Source: Shimia sagamensis (GTDB taxonomy: Bacteria > Pseudomonadota > Alphaproteobacteria > Rhodobacterales > Rhodobacteraceae). Taken from it: a stretch of 64,000 nt of DNA. Shown one piece after another: positions 20,859 to 28,970 of the stretch. Within the stretch, counting starts at the first letter, position 1. Every line of letters begins with the position of its first letter. The DNA lies in NCBI RefSeq assembly GCF_900182745.1, contig NZ_FXTY01000001.1:899578-963577 (forward strand), in the 5' to 3' direction. The position numbers and the translations under genes were made by a program. Under the pieces are notes generated by a model that had not been told where the DNA came from, made no database searches, and was given only the letters and a program-made list of their open reading frames with translations.

Positions 20859-22235
20859 TCAGGCTTCAAGCGTACGGCGCAGCAATTCCAGATCTTCGGC
20901 GATTTGCCCATCTGACGTGCGCAGCTCTTCGATGCGGCGCACACCGTGCATCACTGTGGTGTGGTCACGGCCGCCAAACCGTCGGCCAATTTCCGGCAGT
21001 GAGCGCGAAGTCAGCTTCTTGCAAAGATACATCGCCACCTGACGAGGGCGGGCAAAAGTGCGCACACGTTTGGGTCCTATCATGTCGGACAGGCGGATGT
21101 TGTAATGCTCAGCCACTTTGCGCTGGATCTCCTCGACGGAGACCTTGCGCTCGGAAGCGCGCAACACGTCGGACAGACAGTCTTGGGTGAGCTCCATGGT
21201 GATCTCACGACCCACCAGAGAAGCGAAGGCAAACAGACGGGTCAGCGCGCCTTCGAGCACACGCACGTTGGTGGAGATGCGGTGGGCCAGAAATTCCAAC
21301 ACGCCATCTTGCAATTGCAGCTCTGGGTATTGCGCGCGGTAGGTGTCAACTTTGGTCTGCAGAATGCCGAGACGCAGCTCATAGTCAGTTGGATGCAGGT
21401 CCACCACCAGACCACATTGCAGGCGGCTTTTGATGCGGTCTTCGAGGTCTTTGATCTCACCTGGCGCACGGTCGGCTGAGATGATGATCTGTTTGTTTTG
21501 ATCCACCAGGGCGTTGAAGGTGTGGAAAAACTCTTCTTGAGTGCTGTCTTTGCCCGCAATGAACTGCACATCGTCCACCATAAGCACATCCACGGAGCGG
21601 AACAGCTCTTTGAAGTCCATCATCTTGCGATCGCGCAGAGCTTGCACAAAGCGGTACATAAATTGTTCGGCAGAGAGATACAGGACGTTAAGATCAGGGC
21701 GCTGCGCCTGTAGTTCCCAGGCAATCGCGTGCATCAGGTGGGTTTTCCCAAGACCCACACCACCATACAAAAACAGCGGGTTGAACGTGACCGGGCCACC
21801 TTCGCCGACACGGCGCGCGGCGGCATTGGCCAATTCGTTAGGCTTGCCCACAACAAAGCTGTCAAACGTAAACCGCGCATCCAAAGGCGCGCCGGTCATG
21901 CCCATGTCCGCGCTGTCGGAGGCAGCGGCAACACCTGCGGCTGTGCTGGTCTTTTTCATTGAGGCTGCTGGGGCCGGACGCGTGGCAGGCGTCTTGGCCC
22001 CAACTTTGAACTGCATACGCTGCACGTCCGCACCATTCTGGGTCATCTGATGCAAAATCAGATCGCCATAATTTTGCGACACGTAGTTGCCGATAAAATT
22101 GGTCGGCACATGAAAGGTGGCCACACCATCTTTCAGCTCTGAAAAATTGACGGGCTCAATCCAGGTTTTGAAATTATTCTGACCCACAGTTTTGAGTAGG
22201 TCTTGTTGGATGGTGCCCCAAGTGTCGTCAGTCAT
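20859..22235 (-). CDS. dnaA: Chromosomal replication initiator DnaA
   Basis: 458 residues. Domain I starts MTDDTWGTIQQDLLKTVGQN. A Pro/Ala-rich linker (about 100-130) precedes the AAA+ domain III with Walker A GGVGLGKTHLMHAIAWEL and Walker B VLMVDDVQFIAGK. Domain IV has the DnaA signature near GGRDHTTVMHGVRRIEEL. ATG 22235 is chosen for the family N-terminus and GGGGA upstream; the frame stays open further upstream but that part is not DnaA-like. The usual alphaproteobacterial neighbour rpsT is not seen upstream. Confidence 0.98.
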   Translation of the reverse strand: MTDDTWGTIQQDLLKTVGQNNFKTWIEPVNFSELKDGVATFHVPTNFIGNYVSQNYGDLILHQMTQNGADVQRMQFKVGAKTPATRPAPAASMKKTSTAAGVAAASDSADMGMTGAPLDARFTFDSFVVGKPNELANAAARRVGEGGPVTFNPLFLYGGVGLGKTHLMHAIAWELQAQRPDLNVLYLSAEQFMYRFVQALRDRKMMDFKELFRSVDVLMVDDVQFIAGKDSTQEEFFHTFNALVDQNKQIIISADRAPGEIKDLEDRIKSRLQCGLVVDLHPTDYELRLGILQTKVDTYRAQYPELQLQDGVLEFLAHRISTNVRVLEGALTRLFAFASLVGREITMELTQDCLSDVLRASERKVSVEEIQRKVAEHYNIRLSDMIGPKRVRTFARPRQVAMYLCKKLTSRSLPEIGRRFGGRDHTTVMHGVRRIEELRTSDGQIAEDLELLRRTLEA

Positions 22236-22930
22236 CTGTCCCCGTTTTCCTTCACACGTCTTTTGTGCCGAGCTGGGCCCGGTCTCTGCCTTTGTTTTGT
22301 GACACATTTGTGCCTTAGGGGCCGCTAAAAGCCCAAGCAGCTTCAGGCAAAACACAACCATGCCGGAGGTCCCTATTCTCCGGTTGCGTCTTGTCATCGG
22401 CGCGCAGATGCGCTGCTTTGTGGAACAGGTGAACACCCCGGAAACCATGGCAACCGCACCCCCAAAAGCGCGGCTGTCTCAGTCACCCAGTATGGCAAAG
22501 CCACCGTGTGTCGGTGTCTGTCCCCCCCAAGGCGAAATGAATCGCTGCAAGAACCTAACAAGCTGACGCCAAATCCGGCAACTGAACTTCGATCTTGACT
22601 CAGGCATTCATCAAAAAGAATCTATCCACAGGATGCTAAGATCATGTATTTAAAGGATATAGCCAAAAAATTTGATCCATTCTAAGCTGAGCCACGCACA
22701 TGGTTATCCCCGGCCGTCCTTGACGCGAAAACCGTCCGGAGTCGTCCCTAAAACCCCGATTTTGTCTGCCTTTTGCGCAGGGTGGCAACATCTGGTTGTT
22801 GCGCGGCGGCCACATCTCCGCAGCTGTTGAGGTGGGCGACCAAAAGGAATCGCTGATGATTTTGCGCGACTCACTCGTGCAGCACTAAGCGCCACGTTGT
22901 GTCTGGCGCGTGATGGCCCACAACGGCCCC
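22236..22930. other. Gene-free region upstream of dnaA with DnaA-box-like and GANTC sites (origin-like)
   Basis: About 730 bp lie between the divergent dnaA and nth starts with no credible gene. CTATCCACA (22622-22630) is one mismatch from the DnaA box; TTATCCCCG (22704-22712) is a weaker match. An AT-rich stretch lies at about 22605-22690. Five GANTC sites occur at 22539, 22597, 22618, 22847 and 22868. It also must hold the dnaA promoter. These features suit either an origin or a DnaA/CcrM-regulated dnaA promoter. In sequenced roseobacters I recall oriC lying away from dnaA, so origin function is uncertain. Confidence 0.4.
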
Positions 22931-22959
22931 TTGCTTGCAACACCCGCTCCGTGCATTAA
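22931..22959 (+). promoter_or_regulatory. Promoter of nth, probably giving a leaderless mRNA
   Basis: TTGCTT (22931-22936), 17-bp spacer, CATTAA (22954-22959). The expected transcription start is within a base or two of ATG 22967, and no Shine-Dalgarno sequence is present before that ATG. Confidence 0.4.
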
Positions 22960-22966
22960 CAGCGCG

Positions 22967-23611
22967 ATGGCAAAGCAACTTGATTATCATACCATCCGGG
23001 AGATCTTCACCCGGTTTGAGGCCGCCGAAGCCGAACCTGTAGGCGAACTCGATCACGTCAACGTCTATACGTTGGTGGTGGCCGTGGCGCTGTCGGCTCA
23101 GGCGACCGACGTTGGCGTGAACCGGGCCACCAAAGAGCTGTTTAAAATTGCCGACACGCCGCAAAAGATGCTGGATCTTGGCGAAGAGGCTGTGATTGAG
23201 CACATCAAGACCATTGGCCTCTACCGCAACAAAGCCAAAAACGTGATCAAGCTCAGCCGCATCCTGGTGGAAGAGTACGGCGGTGAGGTGCCCAATTCCC
23301 GTGCAGCGCTGGAAAGCCTACCGGGCGTGGGGCGTAAAACCGCAAATGTGGTGCTGAACATGTGGTGGCGCTATCCGGCGCAGGCCGTGGACACGCATAT
23401 TTTTCGCTTTGGCAACCGCTCTGGCGTGTGTCCCGGCAAAGATGTGGTGGCGGTTGAACGCGCCATCGAAGACCAAATTCCCGTGGATTTCCAACTCCAC
23501 GCCCATCACTGGATGATCCTGCACGGCCGCTATGTGTGCAAGGCGCGCAAGCCTCTGTGTGGCACCTGCCTCATCCGCGATCTCTGCCTATTTGAGGAAA
23601 AAAACCTATGA
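22967..23611 (+). CDS. nth: Endonuclease III (DNA glycosylase/AP lyase)
   Basis: Removes oxidised pyrimidines and nicks abasic sites in base excision repair. 214 residues. The helix-hairpin-helix LPGVGRKTANVVLN contains the catalytic Lys, and the catalytic Asp lies in VDTHIFRFGNR. The C-terminal 4Fe-4S loop has the exact C-x6-C-x2-C-x5-C spacing (CKARKPLCGTCLIRDLC). ATG 22967 is chosen because MAKQLDYHTIREIF aligns with the family start; it lacks a ribosome site and may be leaderless. The stop overlaps the next gene's ATG by four bases. Confidence 0.96.
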   Translation: MAKQLDYHTIREIFTRFEAAEAEPVGELDHVNVYTLVVAVALSAQATDVGVNRATKELFKIADTPQKMLDLGEEAVIEHIKTIGLYRNKAKNVIKLSRILVEEYGGEVPNSRAALESLPGVGRKTANVVLNMWWRYPAQAVDTHIFRFGNRSGVCPGKDVVAVERAIEDQIPVDFQLHAHHWMILHGRYVCKARKPLCGTCLIRDLCLFEEKNL

Positions 23612-24594
23612 CCCAATACCAAGTGGTTGGCATCGGCAACGCCGTTGTGGATGTGATCAGCCAATCTGATGACAGCTTTCTGGACCTTATGGGCATTCAG
23701 AAAGGCATTATGCAGCTGGTTGAAAAAGAACGTGGCGAGATGCTCTATGCTGGCATGACCAACCGCAAACAGGCACCGGGTGGTTCGGTGGCCAACACCG
23801 TTGCGGGGCTTGGCGCGCTGGGCTTGTCGACCGCCTTTATTGGTCGGGTGCGGGATGATGCATTGGGCGAGTTTTATGCGCAGTCGATGCAGACGGAAGG
23901 CACCGATTTTGTGAACGTACCTGTGGCTGAGGGGGATCTGCCAACTTCACGCTCGATGATTTTTGTCTCTCCGGATGGCGAGCGCTCGATGAACACCTAT
24001 TTGGGCATTTCTTCGGAGCTTGGTCCCGATGACGTCTCCGACGATGTCGCAGGACAGGCGCAGCTGTTGTTTCTGGAGGGCTACCTCTATGATAAACCCA
24101 AAGGAAAAGAGGCGTTTGAGCGGGCGGCAAAACTCTGTCGCGACGGTGGCGGCAAGGCTGGCATTGCGCTGTCCGATCCCTTCTGTGTTGAGCGTCACCG
24201 CGCTGATTTCCGCCGTTTGGTGAAAGAACTCGATTTTGTGATTGGCAATGAACACGAATGGGAAGCGTTGTATCAAACCGATTTGAGTTCGGCGTTGGAG
24301 CAAGCTGCGCAGGATGCCGGCATGGTGGTCTGCACCCGCTCAGGACATGACGTGGTGTTGCTCAGTGGCGACGAAGAAGCCACCGTGGCTGTGAACGAAA
24401 TTGTGCCCGTGGATGCCACCGGTGCCGGCGATCAATTTGCCTGTGGGTTCCTGTATGGTGTGGCCACTGGTCAGTCGCTGGAGGTGTCTGGCAAAATGGG
24501 CTGCATCGCGGCCGCAGAGGTGATCAGCCATTATGGTGCGCGCCCTGAAGCGGACATCAAAGCCTTGTTTCAAAAAGCTGGTCTGATTGGCTAA
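23608..24594 (+). CDS. PfkB-family kinase, probable adenosine kinase
   Basis: 328 residues of the ribokinase/PfkB fold. The N-terminal GIGNAVVDVI and the glycine motif APGGSVANTVAGLGALG (PfkB signature 1) are present. The second signature VDATGAGDQFACGFLYG has the catalytic Asp. The family version with VVGIGNAVVDVIS is usually annotated adenosine kinase in alphaproteobacteria (adenosine + ATP to AMP); another nucleoside or sugar substrate is possible. It is translationally coupled to nth by an ATGA overlap, an arrangement without an obvious functional link. Confidence 0.85.
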   Translation: MTQYQVVGIGNAVVDVISQSDDSFLDLMGIQKGIMQLVEKERGEMLYAGMTNRKQAPGGSVANTVAGLGALGLSTAFIGRVRDDALGEFYAQSMQTEGTDFVNVPVAEGDLPTSRSMIFVSPDGERSMNTYLGISSELGPDDVSDDVAGQAQLLFLEGYLYDKPKGKEAFERAAKLCRDGGGKAGIALSDPFCVERHRADFRRLVKELDFVIGNEHEWEALYQTDLSSALEQAAQDAGMVVCTRSGHDVVLLSGDEEATVAVNEIVPVDATGAGDQFACGFLYGVATGQSLEVSGKMGCIAAAEVISHYGARPEADIKALFQKAGLIG

Positions 24595-24635
24595 AGCGCC
24601 GCCGCTAACACCTGTGCCGGTGGCAACGGTCGGAG

Positions 24636-24665
24636 CCTCCGGCGGGGATATTTTGCGAATGAGAA
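24636..24665 (-). repeat. Dispersed intergenic repeat, copy A (inverted)
   Basis: On the minus strand it reads TTCTCATTC, a short variable segment, AATATCCCCGCC, GGAGG. The same core occurs at 24811 and 59900. The reader should treat copies A and B as an inverted pair flanking the 24.67-24.81 kb spacer. Confidence 0.6.
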
Positions 24666-24810
24666 AACAAAAGGCACCCTGAACCCCGCCGGTCGACACT
24701 GCGCGATGCTTACGGGATGTCAGGGTGTCTTCTCATTCACGGCCATCGGCTTCCCAGCCTGCTCCGCCAGAACATCTTAGCAACTTTTGGTTAAGTGCGT
24801 CTTAACCCGC

Positions 24811-24835
24811 TTCTCATTCAAGCAATATCCCGGGG
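24811..24835 (+). repeat. Dispersed intergenic repeat, copy B
   Basis: TTCTCATTCAAGCAATATCC followed by CGGGG. It shares TTCTCATTC, a four-base variable part and AATATCCCGG with copies at 24636 (inverted) and 59900, and like the latter is followed by strong GC-rich hairpins. Confidence 0.6.
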
Positions 24836-24839
24836 TGAA

Positions 24840-24876
24840 TTGGGCCTTTTGGCCCAAAAGGGGCTGGCCCCTTTTA
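24840..24876. terminator. Double hairpin between convergent kinase and TetR genes
   Basis: Two stems in tandem: TTGGGCC (24840-24846)/GGCCCAA (24851-24857), and AAAAGGGGC (24856-24864)/GCCCCTTTT (24867-24875). The second has an A-run on one side and a T-run on the other, so it can terminate in both directions. It overlaps the stop of the tetR gene. Confidence 0.7.
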
Positions 24877-25494
24877 CTGAAGAGACGCCACTGCCATATC
24901 TGCAAGCTGTACGCTGAGGTCTGTCACAAAAGCCTCAGGTTCATTGTCGCGCGGGCGATACCAGAACACCGGCGCATTGATCAGCAGCAGCAGCGATTGC
25001 AACGCGACGGAGACGTCTTGCGCACGAAAACTGCCATCGTCCATGCCGGCCTGAAGCACCTGTCGAAACAGGCTTTCATAAGCTTTGCGTTCCAACTGGA
25101 TCTGCGCAAACAGCTCTCGTTCATGCGCCGTTGTCGATTTCTGCTGCACGCCGACATATGATTGAATGATCACCTTATGGTACGGCAGCGTGCGCAAGAC
25201 CTCGGGTATGTGGGTCAGGATCATGTTGCGTAGATTGTCGGCGGGGAGGGCGGTTGCCTGGACAACGGGCGGCACTTTTTGCAGCACAAAATCTGCCGCG
25301 CGCAAACACACTTCCGCCAACAACGCGCCTTTGGAAGGGAAGTGATGGTAGATGCGCCCTTTGGTGGCACCAAGGTGGCGAGCCACATCGTCAATTGATG
25401 CTGCTTCCGCGCCAAGGGTCATAAACACCTCCGCCGCCGCATCCAAAATCTCGGCCTTTGAGGCACTCATCTTGGGTTTGGTGGGGTCTGACAT
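24874..25494 (-). CDS. TetR-family regulator of the acyl-CoA dehydrogenase module
   Basis: 206 residues. The N-terminal TetR helix-turn-helix is ILDAAAEVFMTLGAEAASID followed by DVARHLGATKGRIYHHFPSK (about residues 16-55). The C-terminal ligand domain carries YHKVIIQSYVGVQQKSTTAH and LINAPVFWYRP, in the style of TetR proteins near acyl-CoA genes. It is divergent from the acyl-CoA dehydrogenase pair across 142 bp holding two palindromes, so it probably represses that operon and itself, with an acyl-CoA as a plausible inducer. The ligand is inference. Confidence 0.88.
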   Translation of the reverse strand: MSDPTKPKMSASKAEILDAAAEVFMTLGAEAASIDDVARHLGATKGRIYHHFPSKGALLAEVCLRAADFVLQKVPPVVQATALPADNLRNMILTHIPEVLRTLPYHKVIIQSYVGVQQKSTTAHERELFAQIQLERKAYESLFRQVLQAGMDDGSFRAQDVSVALQSLLLLINAPVFWYRPRDNEPEAFVTDLSVQLADMAVASLQ

Positions 25495-25527
25495 GACGTC
25501 TTCTACCTCATGATGCGCCGACGGATG

Positions 25528-25576
25528 ACGTGACGTCGGGCGAAGACGTCACGTTGACAGCATACTCAGTAGTATG
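25528..25576. promoter_or_regulatory. Two palindromes and a -35-like site in the TetR/acyl-CoA dehydrogenase control region
   Basis: Perfect 10-bp arms ACGTGACGTC (25528-25537) and GACGTCACGT (25545-25554) with a 7-nt spacer. TTGACA follows (25554-25559), then a second perfect palindrome CATACT, 4 nt, AGTATG (25561-25576). An extra TGACGTC half-site lies at the start of the TetR gene. The second palindrome occupies the promoter spacer downstream of TTGACA, a typical repressor position. Which palindrome the TetR binds cannot be read from sequence. Confidence 0.6.
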
Positions 25577-25636
25577 TTTGCCTGTGAGGTGCAACAACCA
25601 GCCATTTGGGTTGGTGGCTTGGGAGGGGCTGTTTGC

Positions 25637-26815
25637 ATGGCGCTTGATGAGTTTCGAAGCAATACGCGCGACTGGTTGGAGGCCAACTGCCCGGCCGAGA
25701 TGCGCACGCCCATGGGTGAGGATGACATCTGTTGGGGCGGCCACACCTTTGTGTTTCGCTCACCTGCCCAGAAGCATTGGCTGAAGGTCATGGCAGACAA
25801 AGGTTGGACGGTACCAGCCTGGCCCAAAGCCTATGGCGGCGGCGGTCTTAGCGGCAATGAACAAAAGGTACTGGCGGAGGAAATGCAGCGCATAAACGCG
25901 CGCCCGCCGTTGCAGAGTTTTGGCATCTGGATGTTGGGGCCTGCGCTGCTGCAATTTGGCTCCGAAGCCCAAAAGTGCCACTACCTGCCACAAATCGCAC
26001 GTGGTGAAATTCGCTGGTGTCAGGGCTACTCTGAGCCGGGTGCAGGCTCTGATCTCGCGGGGCTGCAAACCAAAGGTGTGGACACAGGTGCGTACTTTGA
26101 GGTGACAGGTCAGAAAATCTGGACCTCTTATGCCGATCAAGCGGATTGGATATTTTGCCTGGTGCGCACTGAGCCGGATGAGAAGAAGCACACTGGCATT
26201 TCCTTTTTGCTTTTTGACATGCAGAGCGAAGGTGTATCGACCAAACCCATTAAGCTGATCTCTGGTGCCTCGCCGTTTTGCGAGACCTTTTTTGATGCGG
26301 TGAAAGTGCCCAAAGATCAGATTGTAGGGGGCCGTGGCCAGGGTTGGACCATTGCCAAATATTTGCTGACACACGAGCGCGAAATGATTGGCGCGTCTGA
26401 CTCCGCGTTGTTTGCCAAATCCGATTTGACTGAAGATGCGGTGGCTGCAATTGGCCTGGATGAAACAGGGCGCTTGGATGATCCCATGCTGCGGGCGGAG
26501 CTGGGGCAGTTTCTGGTAGATGAGATGTGTTTTGACGCCCATTTGGAGATGACAGGGGCGTACATGCGGGCTGGTCATGAACTTGGGGCTCGCTCGGCAG
26601 AACTCAAGTACCTGGGCACGGAACTCAACAAACGCCGGCAAAGCCTGCGCGTGGTCGCGGGTGGTAGTGATGATTTGGTCTGGGAAGGCACCGCCAATGA
26701 CGCGGGGCAGGTGACCAAAGATTGGTTGCGCTCCAAAGCCAACACCATCGAAGGCGGCACGTCGGAAGTCATGTTGTCGATCCTGTCCAAAGCTGTTTTG
26801 AAATTACCGGGATAA
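25637..26815 (+). CDS. Acyl-CoA dehydrogenase, larger subunit of a probable heteromeric pair
   Basis: 392 residues. Flavoprotein of the acyl-CoA dehydrogenase family: the FAD-binding WCQGYSEPGAGSDLAGLQTK segment and KIWTSYADQADW are clear, and the C-terminal domain ends with NTIEGGTSEVMLSILSKAV. At the position where medium-chain enzymes have the catalytic Glu (YEGT), this protein has Gly-Gly-Thr with Glu one residue earlier. ATG 25637 follows GGGAGGGG; the frame upstream is not conserved-looking. It is 7 bp before the second dehydrogenase. The pairing resembles alpha2-beta2 enzymes of steroid side-chain oxidation; the substrate is unknown. Confidence 0.9.
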   Translation: MALDEFRSNTRDWLEANCPAEMRTPMGEDDICWGGHTFVFRSPAQKHWLKVMADKGWTVPAWPKAYGGGGLSGNEQKVLAEEMQRINARPPLQSFGIWMLGPALLQFGSEAQKCHYLPQIARGEIRWCQGYSEPGAGSDLAGLQTKGVDTGAYFEVTGQKIWTSYADQADWIFCLVRTEPDEKKHTGISFLLFDMQSEGVSTKPIKLISGASPFCETFFDAVKVPKDQIVGGRGQGWTIAKYLLTHEREMIGASDSALFAKSDLTEDAVAAIGLDETGRLDDPMLRAELGQFLVDEMCFDAHLEMTGAYMRAGHELGARSAELKYLGTELNKRRQSLRVVAGGSDDLVWEGTANDAGQVTKDWLRSKANTIEGGTSEVMLSILSKAVLKLPG

Positions 26816-26822
26816 GCACGCC

Positions 26823-27932
26823 ATGGAACTCTTGAACGAAGACCAACAGTTGATTGCCGACTCCGCCACTGGTTTTTTGCGCGCCAGCCATTCGATCACG
26901 GCCTTTCGTGCGCTGCGCGAAGCGGGGGACACGGCAAACATGGCGATCCGGTCTGAACTGGGCGAGATGGGCTGGATGGGCATAGTTGTACCGGAAGAGT
27001 TGGGCGGCCTTGGGCTTGGCTATCGCGCGGCGGGGCTGATTGCAGAAGAGCTGGGGCGGAACCTGACCGTCAGTCCATTTTTGTCCTCAGCGATCCTGGC
27101 AGGCACAGCGCTGGCATCCACCGGGGGGGCTGTTGCACAGAACTGGGCTGCAAAACTGGCAGTTGGTGAGGCGGTGCTGGCTTTGGCTGTGGACGAAACT
27201 GCCAAGCATCGCCCGAAGCGTATCGCAACCTCTGTGACGGGCGGGGCCGATGATTTGAGATTGAACGGCCGTAAAACATACGTTGTGGACGGCGGCTTTG
27301 CGGATCGTTTGATTGTGACAGCCAAGCAAGGCAACGATTTGTGTTTGCTCCTGATCGACCCGCAAGCGGCGGGTGTGACCCTCATGTCTCAAGTGATGTT
27401 GGATTCCCGCAATGCCGCCACTGTGGTGTTCGAGGATGTGGCTGTTCGGGAAGCCGACGTTCTGGCGCAAGGGCAGGCTGCGGACACGGCGTTGTCCAAA
27501 ACCCTCGCAGCAGGGCGTGCCGTTGTGGCGGCGGAACAGCTTGGCGTTGCCAAAGCGGCGGCGGACCAAACCTATGACTACCTGCGCACCCGCAAGCAGT
27601 TTGGTGTTCACATTGGACAGTTTCAGGCGCTGCAACATCGTGCGGCGGACCTTTACTGCGCGTTGGCGCAGGTCTCGTCTCTTATTGCGACGGCATTGAA
27701 TGCGTTGGATGACGACAGTGCAGACATGGAAACCTTGACCCGCGCAGCGAAAGCCAAAATGGCGCGGGTGGGGCGACAGGCGACCGAAGAAGGCGTGCAG
27801 ATGCACGGTGGCATTGGCATGACCGATGAGATGGATCTCGGGCTGTTCATGAAGCGCGATCGCGCGTTGACGGAGTTCCTCGGTGACGCGGGGCATCACA
27901 CTGAGTGGATCTTGCGGCAGCGCGGCATCTAA
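26823..27932 (+). CDS. Acyl-CoA dehydrogenase, smaller subunit of a probable heteromeric pair
   Basis: 369 residues, acyl-CoA dehydrogenase fold. The N-terminal helical domain (ELGEMGWMGIVVPEELGGLG), a divergent middle domain and a C-terminal helical domain with YLRTRKQFGVHIGQFQALQH and QMHGGIGMTDEMDLGLFMKR can be followed. The strong FAD/substrate motif seen in the first subunit (EPGAGSD) and the C-terminal GTSE motif are both missing. That fits a partner that completes the active sites of the neighbouring protein rather than a free-standing enzyme. Start ATG 26823 lies 7 bp after the first subunit's stop. Confidence 0.88.
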   Translation: MELLNEDQQLIADSATGFLRASHSITAFRALREAGDTANMAIRSELGEMGWMGIVVPEELGGLGLGYRAAGLIAEELGRNLTVSPFLSSAILAGTALASTGGAVAQNWAAKLAVGEAVLALAVDETAKHRPKRIATSVTGGADDLRLNGRKTYVVDGGFADRLIVTAKQGNDLCLLLIDPQAAGVTLMSQVMLDSRNAATVVFEDVAVREADVLAQGQAADTALSKTLAAGRAVVAAEQLGVAKAAADQTYDYLRTRKQFGVHIGQFQALQHRAADLYCALAQVSSLIATALNALDDDSADMETLTRAAKAKMARVGRQATEEGVQMHGGIGMTDEMDLGLFMKRDRALTEFLGDAGHHTEWILRQRGI

Positions 27933-28090
27933 CACAGGTTGAGTGGATTTTGCGTACGCAGGCGTATGGAGTCAAGGATGTGACGTAACGGAGCTTTGCG
28001 CAAGAGGGGGAATGGAGACTTGACGCATTAGGGATCGCTCCGAAGACTGAACGCACAAAAAGCCGGTCCAAACCGGCACGGGAGGACAAA

Positions 28091-28966
28091 TTGGAAGTTG
28101 TGCAACTGCTTGTCAGCGGGCTTGCGAATGGCTGTGTCTACGGTCTGATCGCGCTTGGGTTTGTGCTGATCTACAAGGCAACTGAACAGGTGAATTTCGC
28201 CCAAGGTGACTTCATGATGCTCGGCGCCTTTGTGTGTCTGGGGCTGACAAACGCCCACTATATGGGATTGCCGTTCTGGATCGCGGCGCCACTTGCCATC
28301 GCGATTATGGCGGTTCTGGGCTATCTGCTCGACTTCTTTGTTCTGCGTCACCTGTTTGGCCAAAGCCAGACAGCGGTGGTGATCCTGACCATCGCTCTGG
28401 GCTTTGTGATCCGCTTTATCGCTGGTGCCATCTGGAGCCATGAGCCACAGACTTTGGAAAGCCCGTTGGCCATTGGCGATTTCAATTTGGGCGGCGTTGT
28501 GTTGGGTATGGCCGACATTGCGGTGATCGTGGTGACCGTGCTTCTGACCTACTTCCTGTATCAGTTCTTCCAGCGCACCAAGCTGGGTCTTGCCATGCAG
28601 GCGGCGTCCCAGAACCAGATGGCGGCCTATTTCATGGGCATCCCGGTCAAACGTGTGCAAGGCATGATCTGGGGGCTTTCTGGCGCGGTGGCTGCGGTTG
28701 CCGGGATCCTATTTGCCTCTAAAGGCGCGATTGATCCCAACGCGGGTTTGCTGGGCATCAAGGCGTTCGCTGCCGCGGTGATTGGCGGCTTTGGTTCCCT
28801 GCCCGGCGCGTTGATGGGCGGGCTGATTGTGGGCGTGATTGAGCCGTTTGCCAGCCGCTACTTCCCTGCTGGATACAGCCAGATTGCGCCTTATACGCTG
28901 CTGTTGTTAGTGCTGGTGTTCCGTCCCAATGGCCTGTTCTCACAGGTCCGGATCAAGAAGGTCTGA
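28091..28966 (+). CDS. HAAT-type ABC transporter permease (LivH-like), module 1
   Basis: 291 residues with about eight hydrophobic segments. The LivH hallmark LVSGLANGCVYGLIALGFVL is at the N-terminus and FAAAVIGGFGSLPGALMGG near the C-terminus. The start is TTG 28091, fixed by GGAGG at 28081-28085. A hairpin GCCGGT/ACCGGC (28062-28077) lies just upstream of the ribosome site, and TTGACG at 28020 is a possible -35. It begins the run livH-livM-livG-livF-ligase-binding protein, 158 bp after the dehydrogenases. The substrate is probably a carboxylic acid rather than leucine, given the ligase and dehydrogenases. Confidence 0.9.
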   Translation: MEVVQLLVSGLANGCVYGLIALGFVLIYKATEQVNFAQGDFMMLGAFVCLGLTNAHYMGLPFWIAAPLAIAIMAVLGYLLDFFVLRHLFGQSQTAVVILTIALGFVIRFIAGAIWSHEPQTLESPLAIGDFNLGGVVLGMADIAVIVVTVLLTYFLYQFFQRTKLGLAMQAASQNQMAAYFMGIPVKRVQGMIWGLSGAVAAVAGILFASKGAIDPNAGLLGIKAFAAAVIGGFGSLPGALMGGLIVGVIEPFASRYFPAGYSQIAPYTLLLLVLVFRPNGLFSQVRIKKV

Positions 28967-28970
28967 GGTC

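Noticed and set aside
22360..22566. 68-codon frame in the dnaA upstream region, checked as a possible rpsT
   Set aside because: The sequence has none of the Lys/Arg-rich helical pattern of ribosomal protein S20 and no ribosome site.
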